A stretch of DNA of 64,000 bases from Antedon mediterranea (taxonomy: Eukaryota > Echinodermata > Crinoidea > Comatulida > Antedonidae). The position numbers and the translations under genes are program-made. The stretch covers positions 2,790,001 to 2,854,000 of the forward strand of contig NC_092679.1 in the NCBI RefSeq assembly GCF_964355755.1, in the 5' to 3' direction. The notes under the pieces are model-generated. The model ran no database searches, was not told the DNA's origin, and saw nothing but the letters and a program-made list of their open reading frames with translations. Shown in pieces: positions 35,536 to 48,209 of this stretch (the first letter of the stretch is position 1; each line of letters opens with the position of its first letter).

Positions 35536-38500
35536 ATGTTGGAAACTATACAAAACCCAGCAATGCACAGTAAGTTTTATTTTATTTTTTATCTCTCTGA
35601 TATCATGATGTTGGTGCAAGCCACACCACACAACAGCCAGGCGACCTGGCTACCTGGGACATACTGTTACTATACTGTATCTAGGCTAGGCCTAGCCAAC
35701 ACTACTAGTTCAGAGTTACTACTACTAGGCCTAGGTTAGGTCAGACTGGCAATTGACCATATAAATTCGTTGTATTTCAAGAATTTTTTTTTTTAATAAA
35801 ATGTTTTTTTATTAATTTTTTTATTTTATTTTAATATTTTTTTTTTTTAATTTGCAAATATTTCTATTATATAAGGTTTATCGCAAATAGTGTTCGCGAC
35901 TCATGGTGGAAAGGGTTTGAAAGCAAACGTCATGACGCGTACGTGATTTATTGTTGTTTGTACTTACTTACAGTACGCGCCATGATGTTTGCAATGATGT
36001 TCCTCGCGAAATCAAGCTATTTGCAATAAACCTTATTGCTGAGCCTATTGTTTTTATTTTCATCAATAAAAACTGATATAGCTATCTAATTATCATCATA
36101 TTATTGTAATATCATCTGTCAATTATATCATTCTGATGATTGATTATCAATTACTAATAAATGTTAGCTATATATAGCAAAAATCATCATCACCATTTTA
36201 TCATTCCCAATAATCATCATGCACTTTTCACATACCATTCTCATTTTTCAGAGTACCGTGTGCTGGGCAAGAAAGGCGAGGGAACATTTTCTGAGGTGCT
36301 GAAATGTCAAAATACCCAAGATGGTACCTACTATGCTTGTAAAAAGATGAAGCAGACATATGAAAGGTCAGATTAAACACTGTTATAATTCAATTATTCA
36401 TTATATATAATAACTATTAATACTAATTATATGAATTTCCTATATGAGTTATTAATAGTAATTTATTTTTTCAGTCTTGATCAAGTTAATGGTCTTAGGG
36501 AAATACAAGCAATGAGAAGACTAAGTTCTCATGAGAACATTTTGGAATTACAAGAGGTTATATTGTAAGTGTACAATTCCACTTTTCCACCAAAAAAAAC
36601 AAACAAATGTTTTATTTGACAATTGGACTATGCCACGGGTGTATATTGTTGGCCTAGCAGAACACTTATTGCATTTAAATCTGCTATAAAATTGTTTAAG
36701 CGCTGTCTACTTCGTCGTCGTTCTACTCATATCTGAGTACTCGTGACCATTCTGATGATGTGTCTCCATTCTTGCCGATCTTGAGCTTCATTGTAGCAAC
36801 TGATTATTGGTCGGTTAGCAGCACCACTTATACCATCAATCCATCTGAGTCTCTGTCTTCCTTTTTTTCTTTTCCCCTCAACTTTCCCAAACATAATCAT
36901 TTTCTCCATACTATCTCCATCCCGTCTGGCAATATGTCCAAAGTATTGTAGTTTTTGTTTGATAAGACCAATGTGTCTTGCACTGCGATGCTAAATACAT
37001 ACCAATCATGTCTCTCGTTTTATTTGATCATTTACCTGTTAAATGAAACACGATATGAAATCAATAAAGCATTAAGTACTAGTTTTCTAAGATTCTGATC
37101 TGTTTATCATGGTAGCCTTGTTTCATATGTCATTTCATTAGGTCTTATATGATAATTAGTAACATTTGATAGCTTAACATGATGCAGCTAATTCCTTATA
37201 TTTCAAGTTTCTTTCAATATTATTCTCAGAATTTAATCCAATCTTGAGAATTTTTGTAGAATTAAACTAAACCCAAACAGAATAAATCCTAATTTTGGTT
37301 AAATAACAGATTATTTTGTACAGTACTCTGTTTACACTATCAAACTTTATATATAAACACAAAATTGATGTGCCCATATATGGACCTACTGATGTCATAT
37401 CACATTTTTTGTCAAACTATACAGTAGTTTGATAGTGTTGACAACCTTTAGAGATAAAGTGAACATCTCTATCTATATGGATGGCTGTAAATGCGGTAGT
37501 TCAATTATATTTATCAGTAAACAACAACCTGTTTACGCATTCCAATCCTTTGTATTAATTTAATCATTAACGCCATCGCACAATTAATATTAAATTACCA
37601 AAGAATTGCTTACAATCAATATCTTTTAATTAAATTTAATTATTTTTTTCTTTCGTCAGTGATAAGAAATCCGGGACGTTAGCTTTGATATGTGAATTAA
37701 TGGATATGAATATTTATGAATTAATACGAGGTAAGATATGAATATTTATGAATTAATAAGAGTTAATATGAATATTTATGAATTAATGCAAGGTAATATG
37801 AATATTTATGAATTAATACGAGGTAATATGAATATTTATGAATTAATGCGAGGTAATATGAATATTTATGAATTAATACGAGGTAATATGAATATTTATG
37901 AATTAATACGAGGTAATATGAATATTTATGAATTAATACGAGGTAATATGAATATTTATGAATTAATAAGAGGTAATATGAATATTTATGAATTAATACG
38001 AGGTAATATGAATATTTATGAATTAATACGAGGTAATATGAATATTTATGAATTAATACGAGGTAATATGAATATTTATGAATTAATAAGAGTTAATATG
38101 AATATTTATGAATTGATAAGAGTTAATATGAATATTTATGAATTGATGAAATTTGAATTTATATTACAGTATGTAATACTTTATAGTGAATTAATATGAC
38201 CTAAAATTTAGTATTACTATATGTGATGAATAATTATTTTAATTAAAACCACACCCTTCCTAAAGCTCTGTCTACAATATCAAACTAGATTGACAAAAAA
38301 AAATGTGATGTGCCCAAATATGGAAGTGGTATATCCAAATATGGTAGTGATATGACATCATCATGTCCATATATGGGCACATCACATTTTTTTTGTCACA
38401 AAGTTTGATAGTGTAGACAGAGCTTTAGATAAATATTTATGAAATAATGGTATATAGTCAGTGCTAAGGTTTGACTATGATAAATACTGTACTACTATAT

Positions 38501-41500
38501 GAAGTTAACTGTTTGAAATTAATATTACAATTATTATTGAGTAGACTCTACTGTATTACAAATTATTACACTTTTCAGACCGTCATTTTAGAGTTCGTTT
38601 CATCTGTTTGTTTATCAACCTTCAATAGGTACCTTTGTGTAATTACTATTTACCAGTTCTGAGAAGTGTGATTAATGGCATTGTTGAAATATTAAACTAT
38701 CAAATTCTTGTAAATAAGTTGTTGAGCCATAGAATAGTCTTTCTTTGTTGTAAATACACTACGTGAAGAGTGATGGTTTAAATGATGCTGTTTGTTAGAC
38801 CAAATATGATAGAGTTTTCGCAGGAGCAGTAAAACATTAACTTTAACGGATGATGTCAACATTCTACTCATTTGCATAACTGCGTAGTTCAGTCAACAGT
38901 TGCGCAATGTACTTTTTTATTTTGCTTCGACGGGAAGTGTAGAACACATGTGTAGCGCATGCAACATACAGCGTTTACGCTGCTCGTATTAAAGCAATTC
39001 ATTTTTGTCACATAAAGTTAGATAGTATAGACAGAGCCTTACCTTTGTTCTTCCAATGTCTTTCCTCCATTCTGAAATCCAGAATTTCTAGTCAACCATT
39101 TATTTTTAGTTAGCCATATTTAATATATTTTCCACATTCTTTATTCAAAAAGTTATTTTATTTTATATTTTTTATGTAATCCTATTGCTAAATATAAATT
39201 AAAAAAAAAAAAGATTTAATTTAGGCCAACAACTTTTTGAAATTGTTGATAATTAAGTTATTGTACGAACTAATTTAGACACAGTTTATGTAATCAATAT
39301 AGTGATGTTTGTTTCCTAGGCAACCGGTATAACACTCTTACGAATGTGTCATTGATTTAACATTAATAAAGTTTGATTACTTAGTTAACAGGTTTCCATT
39401 GAGTTGTAAATGAATGCTTTGTCCGTCTTATTTGACCGTCAAGCTTTCATTGTCGTCTCTGTTTGACCAGTGTGTCCCTGTGCGGACTTAACGTCACAAT
39501 TTAGCTACCGAATTAGTATTACTTTAGGCAGTGCAAATAGCAACAGGGAGCGACTGTTTTAAACAACAGTGAGTGACTGTTTTAAGCAACGCCTAAGTGG
39601 TAGAGCCAATGACTTTAAAGAAGTCTCATTGTAATTTCATCAGAATTTACTGTTGAAAACAATAAACAACTTAAATACCCCTTTCACGCCGCCACATTAA
39701 CTAACACTCAGCGTTTTGCTAGGCAGTTTGAAACACAGGGTATTAATTTATATTCTCCTTTTCGGGTAAAATAACTATTATGTGACAATAAAATGACACA
39801 TTCAAAAACAAATTTGAAATAAAAAATATTTTTTAGAGGGACAATATATCTTTAAAACTGTTACGTCAATAAGCGAGCAGCGTTTTTTGTAAGAAATATT
39901 TCTTGTTTATTTATTTTTTTTTTGTACTACTGTTTGTTCTATTTTGTTAGGGTTACATGTTAAAAACACTTGTGCTTTATATTTTGTATCCCATTCCATT
40001 ATCATTTTTATTGTATTTGTAAATGTTTTTATTTTGCTTTTAGAATAAAAATGTCGATGATTGATTAATTGATACCATGTACTGTACAGTATAACCTCCT
40101 CTTCTCTAGCCACTGATTTTTAAAAAAATACTACAAAGCCACATATTGAAAGTGAGGTCAATTGTATTTGTACTAAAATTACATTTCCCTTTTTATGGAA
40201 ATTCTTTATTATCACTGTTTTAGTTAATAAAGTGACATTCCATCGTTTACTCATTTCTTTATGTTTTTTAGGAAGAAGACATTATCTTCAAGAACAAAAA
40301 ATTAAAAACTATATGTACCAGTTATGCAAATCACTAGAACACATGCACAGGTATGATCTAATGAATACCTGTTATGTTAATGTCACGTAATTCCTCAACT
40401 ATTATGATAATAATGAATTTAAATTTTTTATTTTATTTCATAAGATCTAACAAAGAGCACAAACTCACCAATTACAGGGAGGATGGATAAACTATTTTAT
40501 AATTTACAGTGCGAAGTCAAAGTCTCTTTTGAGGCTTAGGGAGTGGAGTTAAAAGAGTTGTGATTTACAACCCTGGCACTAGGTCAGGATTTAAGCTAGC
40601 ACTAGGTCAGGATTGAACCCCAGACCTTGGGATTTGAAGGCAGGCATGTTAACCACCAAGCTACAACCCCACTATTTTTATATAATATCATAAAAAAAAC
40701 TTTATGTTACAATAATTTTAAAAATACCTGCATATTAAATGACTTATTCAACAGTGAGATATAAATTCAAATATTGTTTAAAATTGTTAATTTATGACAC
40801 ACGGCCTTGAAATTTGTTTTTATTACCATATTTTGTATTTTGCAATGTAAGCAATATTTATTGCCAAACGTATTATATTATATTTAGGAATGTATGCTAC
40901 CAGAGACTGCTTGTTATATAATTGTACAGATTGTTAACAACATTAAGTTGTTATTTTTGTAGGAATGGAATTTTCCACCGTGACATCAAACCTGAAAATA
41001 TTCTTATACGTGTAAGTACTTACAGTACATTATATAGTTTAATATTTGTCAATATTTTGTTATGTCGTACAATTTGACATGTGCTGTATGAAGAAGCATA
41101 ATTCTGGATAGAAATGTTAAAAATACAGTACATTATTTATTGATGATTATCATTTATCATTTTACTTCATTATTACCTCTCCTTTGCGGGTCATGCCAAC
41201 ACTCCTATTTCACCTAAAGTGACACATTCCCATTCAAGGAACGACCCTAGATGATACTTTGCTGGGTCTCACAAGTGTCCCCATAATGGCAGTTATACTG
41301 TATGTTAAACAGCGCATAGAGACTATTTGTATTTTGCGCTATACAAATTTAAAACCATTAACCATTTGTAATTCACATTAACTCTGTGTGTAATAAACAA
41401 ACATTATGAAAAGAGTATTTAAAAAAAAGTAAACAATATTATGAAAGACCCCACTCATCCGTTACATTACTGTTTTATAACTTAAATAGATCAGGCATTA

Positions 41501-44500
41501 GGCTACGACCTCCAAGAGCAAATTTTTGTAGAACTAGAAAATCCTTCGTTGTAAATAGCATTTATATTTTTAATTCTAATGTAAGACGATAATGCAATTT
41601 TTAAATAGTTTGAAATTTTTAACAGTTTTTTTTTATTTTCAACTTTTTATCTTGTATTTTATCTGTTAACTGCACGTTTAAATTGTTGCAACATTTTTTA
41701 TGTTTGTTTTTTATTATTGTTTTAATCTACCAAGCAAAGTGAATTTCCATTTTTATGGGCAAATCAAATTTCTTGAATCTTGAATCTTGAAAACATATTC
41801 TTGTTTTAGGGTGAGCAATTAAAACTAGCTGATTTTGGATCGTGTCGTAGTATATACTCCAAACAGCCGTACACAGAATATATATCAACACGATGGTAAG
41901 TTTTCTTAAGCTCTGTCTACACTATCAAAGTGTGATGTACCCAAATATACTGTAGTAGTGATATGTCCAAACATGGAGAAATAAGTTATTTCTCCATGGT
42001 CCAAATGAGGTAGTGATATGACATCATAATTTCAATATAATGGGCACATCACATTGAAATAAAATTTGATAGTGTAAACAAGGCTTTAAAGACTATCTAG
42101 CTCTGTGATTAATAATGTATGTAGGAGAACCCCTATTTTATTAATTTTCCTCTTATTGGAGGTTTCCCTCAAATGGAGGTTGCTCATAAAAACATTATAT
42201 TAGCCCTTGTTCATTTCATAGAAAAGTGTCCCTTTAATAGAGATGTAACCTTCCAAAGGAAGGGTTGTAGGCTCTGTGATTAATAGTTTATGCAGGAAAA
42301 TCCTTATTATGTTAATTTTCCCCTTAATAAGAGGTGTTTCTGGAATAGAGGTTGCTCATAAAAACAGTATATTAGCCCTAGTCATAGAAACGTGTCCCCT
42401 CAATAGAGATGTAAACTGAATAGGGGTGTCCCAAAGGTGGTACTGTAAGCCAACTTATATAAGTACATTTTGTACACCTTTTTTTTGTAATAGGTACAGG
42501 GCACCAGAATGCCTTTTAACTGATGGTTACTATACATACAAAATGGACTTATGGAGTGTTGGCTGCGTCTTCTTTGAAGTGCTTAGGTATGTGTTGTTAT
42601 AGAACATTGAACTATTGCACGCCATGTGACGCACAATCGTCCAATCAAATGACAGGAATTTATTTAGGTGTTATATAATATAGAACATTGCTCATAATAC
42701 TTATTTGCAGTTTGTTTTAATAATGTTTTATGGAAATTTACTTGGAGAATTAATAATAGTGCAAGTATGTTTTTAAGTCATAAAGTGCCTTCCTTTTATA
42801 AATACTCCATGCATAGCTTAATAAAATGAACAAATGAACAAATTGTAGCGATATATGTCTTAATTTAGAACAATCAATTACATTGTTAAAAATTCAAAAC
42901 TGTACTGTACCACAGATGGGATAAAATCGATTTTATATTTATTTTGTTATCTATATAACTTGTTTTTGTCTATGAATTGATTTCTAAAATTATTAATTGA
43001 ATGAATTCAATACTATGATTCCAAAATGCAGAAAAAAGTACATCATGTAATATTGATTTTTTTTATGAAGTATAATAAATTCTGATAATCTCTCATCATA
43101 GTGATCTTTTCATGTTCAATAAGAATTTTGAATGTCATTTCAAATTAAAATTGTGCATTTCAACAAATTATCCATAAGAGACATACACAGCGTAAATGAT
43201 GTAATTGTTAAGCGCTGTCTACACTATCAAACTAATTTGACAAAAAAAGTGTGATGTACCAAAATATGATAGTGATATGACATCATTGTGTCCATATATG
43301 GGCACATCACATTTTTTTTACACATAAAATTTGATGTAGACAGAGCTTAACATATCATTCTAACCTGCTGTAGTCAAACTTGACCCTGAAACAACATAAT
43401 AATGTGCTCACTTATTGAGAAAACGCTTTTAACAATGACCTTTGCAACTATAACAGCTTATTTCAACAGCTTTCTTGTGACCTTTGTGATTTTGAGAGAT
43501 TGTTATCAAACATGACAACATAATGTATAGCTTAATTGTTTGATTCAGTACAGAATTTAAAATGTTAACAAAGTATATAAATAAATAATGCATTATGAGA
43601 AGTACTTTGAATTTTTTATATACATTTTTTTTTCACATTTCATAATATAATTTAAGAAGAAACATTTATAATCTAAGAATTAATAAATAATAAAGAAGTT
43701 GGCAACAATTTGAAAAAATTTAGATTTACTGTGGATTTTACATCAGCAGCCGTTTAAACAGTTTAACAATTTAGATGTATTGTCCCCCAAAAACATGAAA
43801 AATGAAGATTAATAAAATCAGATTTTTAATAGGCCTTTGAATAAAATGACTCACTTCTGCAGAAAAAAAAAGATATCATTTACAAAAAGACAAAACAATG
43901 GTTAAATTCAACCAGAAACCCATTGGCTGGCACGGCAGCCAATTTGTTTATTTTATTTTTTTAAATTACATTTTTTCAGGTAGATATATGTTTTTTGATT
44001 AAATTTTTGGTCAAAGTGAATAACTATATGGAACATCACAATGGCATATTCAACAAAACAGGGGGACAATGCATCTTTAAATAACACATTTGTCATTACA
44101 ACAAAATAAAAAACAAACAAAAGATTGGTATGTTATTATTGAATGAAATGAAGTATTAATATTTATTAATTTATTTTGCAGTCTTCGTCCATTATTTCCT
44201 GGTTCAAATGAAGTTGATCAAATTGCTAAAATTCATGAAACCTTAGGAACACCTGAACCAACTGTACTGAATAAGCTGAGAAAGTTAGTACCTACTTATT
44301 TCTAAACCTCTGTCTACACTATCAAAACTAGTTTGACAAAAAAGTGTGATGTGCCCAAATATGGTAGTTATATGCTTAAATATGGTAGTGATATGACATC
44401 ATCATGTCCATATATGAGCATATCACATTTTTTGTCACATAAAGTTTGATAGTGTAGACAGAGCTTTACATAATATGTGTGTATCTCATAGTACTAGGAG

Positions 44501-47500
44501 TAACCTCACTGTCAACTAGTTCGTTCTCTAGCCCTTGGATATATTGGAACTCTACACCCAACCCTACAAATATCAACAATAAAATATATATAAGTTAACA
44601 TAGCCTAGGTAATCTCTTTATTTACCATGTAAGTCCTGACAATAGAGTAATATAAATCTGGATTTGTATGGATAAATAAGTTGTTTTTCGATTTTTTTTT
44701 AAACCAATTTGTGTACCATGGTTACACACTATGTACTACTGAAATTTAGCTTTTGGCAAAAATAAAATATTTTGACTTAATAGCATTGACATTTAAAAAC
44801 AATATTATTATTACTCACTTATTAAGTATTACCATGGTTACATATTGTAGTTCTGGTCATTTATTTTAGAAATAATATTAATATTAGAGATGCGTTAGTA
44901 AAATCATTTTTTAGTGTGGCATTATTAATTGTAACCATGGTAACGTTGAATCTTCATTACTTGGACACAGTTTTATTCTTAAAAGCAATTTTATTCTTAT
45001 TATTGTTATTTTGTACATATTTTAATCAACATAATTATAATTTAAAAAAGAATAATATGGTAACACTGAATAAATTAAATTATTCAATTCATTTAATTAT
45101 ATTGATTTTAATAACCTTTTGACCTTTGTTTATTATTAGTTTTTTTTGTTATAAGTTCATTAAAAATTGAGAATATAAACTATTTATTTTCATTAATTGA
45201 AATTTATTAAATAAATAATTTGTAATTTTTAATAATAATAAATAAAATGAATTGTAATATTTCTTTTATTTTCAGCAAAACACGAGGTTTAAACTTCAAT
45301 TTTCCACAGAAGAAAGGCAGCGGACTTGAGAGAATGTTATCACATGCGTCTCCAGAAAGCGTTGAACTTATCTACCAGTGTTGTACGTATGATCCAGATG
45401 ATAGGATCACGGCGAAACAAGCCCTGAAACACTCGTATTTCAAAGAGTTACGGTTAGTCTATTTCCCCGAAACCAGACCCTGTTTTTCCGAGAAATTCTT
45501 TTTACATAATATTATTAAAGATGTGTTGTCCCCACCACCCCCACAAAAAAAATGAAGATTAATTTAAAGAGATTTTGAAAAGGCCATTTCGCAGTTTTAA
45601 TAATGTTAATCACTACCACAGAAAACAAAATTTTCACTTATAAAAAGACAAATAAACGGTTAAATTCAACCAAAAACCCATTGAATTTCAATCAATTTGA
45701 CTATTTCTTTGCGTTAAGTTAAATTTTTTTTAGATCTAATTTTTGGTCAAAGTAAACAAATATTATGTGACAAAAAAATAGGATTTGGGATTCAAATCAG
45801 AAAATTTCAGAGAAATGTATATTTTTTAGGTTAAATATAATTTTGGTTGATTTTATAACGTCGTGAGATATATTTATAGTGAATGTAGAATGCATAGCAT
45901 TCCAACTCTTGTAGCCACATTATATTAAGCATGATTTCTGATTATTATTTTGATTAAAATAATTATCATTTTATAATTGGATGATGTACCTGTATCAAGG
46001 TCACTATAAATTATCTTGCAATTATCAATGTATTGACAAGATTGTGCAATTATGTTGTCAATAGATACAGCCATGTAAAGATAAGCACTTTATTGTGCTA
46101 ATGTTGCCCACAGGTACATCAATTATTAAGCTTGGTTCACACTAGATTTGCAACACAAGGACGTTGACGCAACGCAAGTAAGTTGATCAATGACAAGCAG
46201 CAGTTTGAATAATCCATGGCTTGTGATTGGTCAAATCACTTATGTTGCATCTACATCCTTGCGTTGCGCCTCTAAACAGTAAAAAACAAAGTATAGTATA
46301 TCATTATCTTGATTCACACCATTTTTGAGTTGATTTTTTAGAATATTTTGTCAATATTTATTATTAATTCCACGCTTCCTGGTACAATAGAAAATATAAC
46401 TGAAAAAACTGAAACTGAATAATTGACTTATACCCTTTTTACAACTTGTAACAACTTGTAACCAGGTTTGCATAGTGTGAATACAATTTTGTGAAAAATC
46501 TCCCGAGATTTCACAGAGGTCACACTGATGAGAGACCTGATTTTGTTCCAAGATGTTCCAAGTTCTTACTGCTCGTGCGTGTATTGCCCTGGTATTAAAC
46601 TGACCAATCATAGTAATCAAATAGCGCGCAGCTACACTTTCCTTCCAATATTTCTCAGGGTTCGTGTATACGTGTATGAAAACGTGTAATAAATTGGGAG
46701 AGTTTTATGCAGATGTGAAAAGGGTATTGTTCTTTTTTTTTGTTCTTTTTGTTCAGTAAAAATTGATAAATATAGCAACCCTAATATTATTCATACAGAG
46801 ATGCAGAAATTAAAAAGCATCGATTAGCCAAGCTAGAGCAAGAAAAAGATGAAAAGAACGAGAGAAGGGTATCTCAAGTTAGTACAGAACCCACCACTAC
46901 TACTCACATCTCAGTAATAGACCCAGTACAGCAAAGTATTCAGCGACGAAGGGTAAGTAAAAACAAACAGCTTTCAATATTCAGTTCCTATTGTAAAGCT
47001 CTGTCTACACTATCAAACAATAAATTTGTGCCCAAATATGGTAGTGATATGCCCAAATATGGTAGTGATATGACATCATAATGTCCATATATGGGCACAT
47101 CACATTTTTTTATCACATAAAATTTGATAGTGTAGACAAAGTTTTAGACTTGGTGAAAGACTGAAGGTGTGTGACTCCGACTGAAGGTGTGTGACCCCGA
47201 CAGAAGTTGTGTGACCCCAACTGAAGATGTGTGACACCGACAGAAGTTGTGTGACCCCAACTGAAGGTGTGTGACCCCGAATGAAGTTGTGTGACCCCAA
47301 CTGAAGGTGTGTGACCCCACCCACCTCCACCCAACATAATCACATGACATATTTTCTGTTACAGCGAAGAGTAAGACGCAATTATGAAGATAGCAATTCT
47401 AATTTCCACGGCGGTCTACTACCGAAGGTGAACACCGGCGAGTCAGGCGTCAATCATAGTTTTAATACATTCCAAAAAACGGGATTTCATTCCAGCGCAT

Positions 47501-47955
47501 TACCAAAGATTCACGCACCGAGCATGCTACCGAGTTTAGCAAACACGCACTACAACCGACACCACCACCATCCAAAAAAGGTAATGATGCTATGATATTA
47601 TTATACAGGTGTTCCTACAGTAACAACTGTGACCCTACAAAAGTATAAATCAATTGAGGCTGCTATTTCGTAGGCAGATAAACACACAACTTGTTGATAA
47701 TGAAAATCAAAACTAATTTAAATAACCCACAGTTTGAAATAAGGAACACTCATTTGAACTTAAATGTTTTTGCCTAAGATTTTGCATCAAATTTTGAAAG
47801 AGTTGACAGCGCTCTGTGTTACACCACTAACCATCAATATAATTTTTTACATTTTTCTTTCTTTATAGACAACACAGTATAAACCCCCAACAAAGAACAT
47901 GTATGGTCACTACCAATTGCCGTCAATCACAAAAAGCAAAGGAGCGGGCTTTTAA
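35536..47955 (+). CDS. MOK: MOK serine/threonine protein kinase (RAGE-1)
   Basis: Thirteen exons: 35536-35569, 36252-36366, 36475-36564, 37660-37730, 40272-40350, 40963-41011, 41810-41895, 42494-42586, 44182-44283, 45276-45452, 46799-46952, 47365-47580, 47869-47955, giving 450 residues (human 419). MOK is a MAPK/CDK-like kinase of the MAK/ICK group, associated with cilia. Visible: Gly-rich loop GKKGEGTF (17-24), Lys42 in YYACKK, Glu59 in LREIQAM, HRDIKPEN (135-142), LADFGS (Asp154), a MAPK-style TEY (168-170) and RWYRAPE. The tail is basic and Gln/His-rich (RRRRRVRRN; NRHHHHPKK), longer than in human. DMNIYELIRG at the end of exon 4 has been copied into a minisatellite in intron 4. Introns are swollen by MITEs. 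Confidence 0.95.
35874..36032. mobile_element. Foldback element in MOK intron 1
   Basis: Inverted ends AAGGTTTATCGCAAATAG and CTATTTGCAATAAACCTT. Inner inverted blocks CATGACGCGTACG and GTACGCGCCATGATG face each other around TTTATTGTTGTTTGTACT. Confidence 0.75.
36727..36960 (-). mobile_element. RTE-type LINE C-terminal fragment
   Basis: A 60-codon open stretch reads MEKMIMFGKVEGKRKKGRQR, then LRWIDGIS, and ends AQDRQEWRHIIRMVTSTQI. The GKVEGKR(K)KGRQ-RWIDGI and DRQEWR pattern is the C-terminus of many non-LTR retrotransposon polyproteins. It lies antisense in MOK intron 3 with no reverse transcriptase domain left. Confidence 0.8.
37323..37448. mobile_element. Family-A MITE (MOK intron 3)
   Basis: Left end GTACTCTGTTTACACTATCA; right end GTTTGATAGTGTTGACAACC, eroded at the terminus. 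Confidence 0.8.
37706..38150 (+). repeat. 30-bp minisatellite made from a MOK exon-intron junction
   Basis: The true exon 4 end (ATGAATATTTATGAATTAAT, then ACGAG, then donor GTAAGA) occupies 37706-37735. From 37738 the 30-bp unit ATGAATATTTATGAATTAAT plus ACGAGGTAAT repeats 13 times, with a 14th partial copy. Each unit contains the last 25 exon bases followed by GTAAT, so it is a copied 5' splice site. Variants include ATAAGAGTTAAT and ATGCAAGGTAAT. The array reads MNIYELIRGN without stops in one frame, but this frame is 2 nt off the exon, and read-through from exon 4 meets TGA at once. Confidence 0.95.
38263..38425. mobile_element. Family-A MITE (MOK intron 4)
   Basis: Full-length copy with TA on both sides of AAGCTCTGTCTACAATATCA and TTTGATAGTGTAGACAGAGC-TT. 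It sits 113 bp after the minisatellite. Confidence 0.9.
39005..39041. mobile_element. Family-A MITE right-end remnant
   Basis: Only TTTGTCACATAAAGTTAGAT and AGTATAGACAGAGCCTTA remain. Confidence 0.65.
39757..39858. mobile_element. Family-C MITE right half
   Basis: AATAACTATTATGTGACAAT through AGAGGGACAATATATCTTTAAA match the right half of the copy at 43769-44082. Confidence 0.7.
40550..40680 (-). repeat. tRNA-like SINE (MOK intron 5)
   Basis: Read on the minus strand it has GGTTGTAGCTTGGTGGTTAA (A-box-like) and, about 35 nt on, GGGGTTCAATCCTGACC (B-box-like). A second partial CTAGGTCAGGATT lies beside it. It resembles the TBCE intron SINE. Confidence 0.65.
41908..42086. mobile_element. Family-A MITE (MOK intron 7)
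   Basis: Starts 12 bp after the exon 7 donor. It has an extra ATGGAGAAATAAGTTATTTC segment with a small inverted repeat in the core. Confidence 0.85.
42098..42437 (+). repeat. 170-bp tandem duplication (MOK intron 7)
   Basis: GCTCTGTGATTAATA, GGTTGCTCATAAAAACA, TATATTAGCCCT and a GTGTCCC-TAATAGAGATGTAA stretch occur twice, at about 42098-42268 and 42269-42437. Related ATAGGGGTGTCC phrases occur at 7085-7195 and 48970-49180, so it is a dispersed family. Confidence 0.8.
43210..43348. mobile_element. Family-A MITE (MOK intron 8)
   Basis: Left end AAGCGCTGTCTACACTATCA; the right end has lost five bases inside TTTGATGTAGACAGAGCTTA. Confidence 0.88.
43769..44082. mobile_element. Family-C MITE (MOK intron 8)
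   Basis: Ends TTTAGATGTATTGTCCCCC and GGGGGACAATGCATCTTTAAA are inverted repeats. The core has CCCATTGGCTGGCACGGCAG and TTTTTGGTCAAAGTGAATAA. Confidence 0.87.
44304..44466. mobile_element. Family-A MITE (MOK intron 9)
   Basis: Starts about 20 bp after the exon 9 donor. TA flanks both ends (TA|AACCTCTGTC and CAGAGCTT|TA). Confidence 0.9.
45516..45780. mobile_element. Family-C MITE, partial (MOK intron 10)
   Basis: Left end TTAAAGATGTGTTGTCCCCA with a CCACCACCCCCAC insertion. It continues through CCATTGAATTTCAATCAAT and TTTTTGGTCAAAGTAAAC. It begins about 63 bp after the exon 10 donor and lacks a clean right end. Confidence 0.75.
46128..46272. mobile_element. Degenerate family-B MITE (MOK intron 10)
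   Basis: AAGCTTGGTTCACACTAGAT at the left and CTTGCGTTGCGCCTCTAAAC at the right; the arms are eroded. Confidence 0.65.
46996..47146. mobile_element. Family-A MITE (MOK intron 11)
   Basis: Left end intact. The right end TTTGATAGTGTAGACAAAGT-TTTA differs at the terminus. Two GCCCAAATATGGTAGTGATA units. Confidence 0.88.
47158..47318 (-). repeat. 20-bp minisatellite before MOK exon 12
   Basis: Eight units of ACTGAAGGTGTGTGACCCCA with scattered changes. It ends about 45 bp before the exon 12 acceptor. Overlapping open frames on the minus strand (GVTHLQ/SHTFS repeats) come from the repeat and have no support as genes. Confidence 0.92.
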
Positions 47956-48049
47956 ACAAGTATTACTACAACTAACGCAATTGTTGAACAAATTCCTCTA
48001 TGCATATAAGGAGACTGGAGATTATGTGCAAGTGCAAAAACTTAGCATT

Positions 48050-48209
48050 AAGCTCTGTCTACACTATCAAACTAGTTTAACTAAAACAGTATGGTGTGAC
48101 CAAATATGGTAGTGATATACCCAAATATGGTAGTGGTATGATATCATTTCCATATATGGGCACATCACATTTTGTTGTCACATAAAGTTTGATAGTGTAG
48201 ACAGAACTG
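48050..48209. mobile_element. Family-A MITE just after MOK
   Basis: Begins 95 bp past the MOK stop codon. Ends AAGCTCTGTCTACACTATCA and TTTGATAGTGTAGACAGAAC. Confidence 0.88.

Noticed and set aside
36160-36909. CRISPR-like or regularly spaced repeats near MOK and elsewhere
   Set aside because: The genome is eukaryotic. The repeats are contiguous minisatellites or MITEs with no unique equal-length spacers.
37738-38199. 153-codon ORF of repeated MNIYELIRGN as a new repeat protein
   Set aside because: It is the kinase exon edge copied in a 30-bp tandem array in an intron. It is out of frame with the real exon and has no independent start context.
47100-47350. Three overlapping minus-strand ORFs rich in SHTFSWGVT
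   Set aside because: A 20-bp minisatellite in MOK intron 11 explains all three frames.
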